Below are positions 62,940-64,000 of a DNA stretch of 64,000 nt, in pieces. A model generated the notes under the pieces. It was not told the origin of the DNA. It saw only the letters and a program-made list of their open reading frames with translations, and did not search any database. Source of the DNA: Leptospira congkakensis (GTDB lineage: Bacteria > Spirochaetota > Leptospiria > Leptospirales > Leptospiraceae); the NCBI RefSeq assembly GCF_004770265.1, contig NZ_RQGQ01000017.1:310001-374000 (forward strand), written 5' to 3'. A program made the translations under genes and the position numbers. Positions within the stretch are counted from its first letter, which is position 1; the number at the start of each line of letters is the position of its first letter.

Positions 62940-64000
62940 TATCCGTTACAAATTCTGAGGCTTTTTTGCTAAAAGCCATAATGGTAAAACTTGGATCCAC
63001 ACTGACTCCCGTAGGAAATACGGAAGAGTCAGCCACAAACAAATTTTGATATCCATGAACCTGGTGACGAGAATTCACAACTGAAGTTTCTCTTGATTTC
63101 CCCATCCGACATCCACCAGCAGGATGGGGAGCTGCCATTGGAAATTCCGCAGGTTTCCAAGCAAGAGCATCAATTTCTTCTTTTTTAGGCATTTCTGAAT
63201 ATTTACGAAGTTTCATACCAGCAAGGAAAACTTCTTTTGCACCTGCTTCAAAATTTAACTTCATTTGTTTGTAAGTCAGATCGCTAAATATTTGTTTGGT
63301 GACTTTTCCAAATGGATAATTGATTTTTCTTTTTCCAAATAAATCCACTTCGATGGAACCTAGTTCTCCATCCACATCATCAATCCATCCAATGGTCCCA
63401 CCTAAATGTTCCATTTGTTTCATATAAGAATAATGGTCTTTTCCAAAACTAGGAACTAGGGCCGCAAGAGTGGCCAGTTGCAACTGATTTGGCATCAGCA
63501 TATACCCACCTTCTTTGTACTTTCCATTTTGATACCTTGCCAATCGGAAATCCTCAACTCCATAAGCTGCGGGAATATTTCTCCATTGCACGATGGATTC
63601 TTCATATAACGCATGTACCATGGGTGAAGGATTGATTGCCAAAAACTCACCGAGAGCTGGTAACTGTCTTTTAAAACCATTACGAAGTAAAAAAGTTGAA
63701 CTTCCAAATCCACCTGCGGAAACACAAACTGCTTTGGATTGGAAAGTTACCTTTGTGGCCGTAGGTCGAAGTGTCCTTCTATCAATCACCACAGCTTCGA
63801 GTCCGGCAACTTTCTGTCCATGTATCACTAACTTTTCCGCACGAAGATCAGTATAAACATCTGTACCCAATTGAACAGCTCTTGGAATATGAGTCACAAG
63901 TTGGGATTGTTTGGCTCCAAACATACAACCTTGCATACAGTGACCAGACTTCTGACAATTTTTCCTAGCTTGTGGAACCGCATGCCCTTCCCAACCTAAT
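62932..64000 (-). CDS. GMC oxidoreductase, partial (C-terminal part)
   Basis: The frame runs off the right edge; 356 codons are visible. The region immediately inside the edge has a Cys-rich segment (NCQKSGHCMQGCMFGAKQS), then an FAD-domain core with AVCVSAGGFGSSTFLLRNG. The C-terminal GMC signature is HPAGGCRMG...VVNSRHQVHGYQNLFVADSSVFPTGVSVDPSFTIMA. This is the cholesterol-oxidase/glucose-methanol-choline type, with FAD as cofactor and an alcohol or sterol-like substrate. The Cys-rich stretch resembles that of larger GMC enzymes with CxxC clusters. Confidence 0.85.
   Translation of the reverse strand, partial: LGWEGHAVPQARKNCQKSGHCMQGCMFGAKQSQLVTHIPRAVQLGTDVYTDLRAEKLVIHGQKVAGLEAVVIDRRTLRPTATKVTFQSKAVCVSAGGFGSSTFLLRNGFKRQLPALGEFLAINPSPMVHALYEESIVQWRNIPAAYGVEDFRLARYQNGKYKEGGYMLMPNQLQLATLAALVPSFGKDHYSYMKQMEHLGGTIGWIDDVDGELGSIEVDLFGKRKINYPFGKVTKQIFSDLTYKQMKLNFEAGAKEVFLAGMKLRKYSEMPKKEEIDALAWKPAEFPMAAPHPAGGCRMGKSRETSVVNSRHQVHGYQNLFVADSSVFPTGVSVDPSFTIMAFSKKASEFVTDIM

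Overview
The window looks like chromosome of a Leptospira species, most likely from the saprophytic (L. biflexa-like) group. The base composition is AT-rich. There are many spirochaete-style lipoproteins with loose lipoboxes, a DUF1554 lipoprotein, an ExbB-ExbD-ExbD-TonB operon, several large chemoreceptors and PAS kinases, and a one-piece tmRNA with tag ANNEFALAA. The genus is an inference from gene content; no rRNA is present to settle it. No tRNA, CRISPR array, transposase or integrase was seen.

Layout. 1-6.8 kb: a partial gene and a MATE exporter on the minus strand, divergent from an adenosine deaminase-like enzyme; then a membrane protein, a KtrB/KtrA potassium uptake pair and a BtuF-like binding protein in a tight run. 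6.9-9.2 kb: the TonB energising operon, closed by a hairpin terminator. 9.3-13.8 kb: a lipoprotein, a phasin-like protein, an AraC regulator, a DoxX protein and malic enzyme. 14.1-18.2 kb: a large hybrid histidine kinase and an aquaglyceroporin. 18.3-26.5 kb: an AT-rich accessory stretch. It begins with a PHP-ATPase (TrlF-like) cassette joined by overlaps to a small protein, a STAS-GHKL ATPase and a DUF4325 protein. It continues with a decayed gene, small lipoproteins, a 16-residue Cys-repeat protein and a 39-bp tandem array. 26.6-29.6 kb: a MotB-like operon and the tmRNA gene. 29.7-35.5 kb: an MliC-like lipoprotein, a frameshifted surface protein, a FadL-like porin, and a divergent AraC/SDR pair. 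35.6-38.2 kb: a nuclease-ParA fusion with a membrane HExxH protein and a DUF1554 lipoprotein, bracketed by a 37-bp imperfect direct repeat. 39-43.1 kb: small metabolic or envelope genes plus a PIN-GNAT multidomain protein with an ASCH partner, between two copies of an 86-bp repeat. 43.1-64 kb: mostly core-like genes: a TetR/hydrolase pair sharing an operator sequence, two chemoreceptors, a porin-lipoprotein pair, an EAL protein, a pseudouridine synthase, a HAD phosphatase, a kinase/response-regulator pair, pyrD, an rRNA methyltransferase and a partial GMC oxidoreductase.

The best candidates for undescribed biology are the PHP-ATPase/STAS-GHKL/DUF4325 cassette (18.3-22.0 kb), the PD-(D/E)xK-ParA fusion (35.6-37.1 kb) and the PIN-GNAT/ASCH pair (40.9-42.7 kb). 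Two families of structured ~90-bp repeats are also notable: all four copies lie just after stop codons in the same orientation relative to the gene. Gene starts were chosen by eye from ribosome-binding sites and family length; several are uncertain and are marked so.
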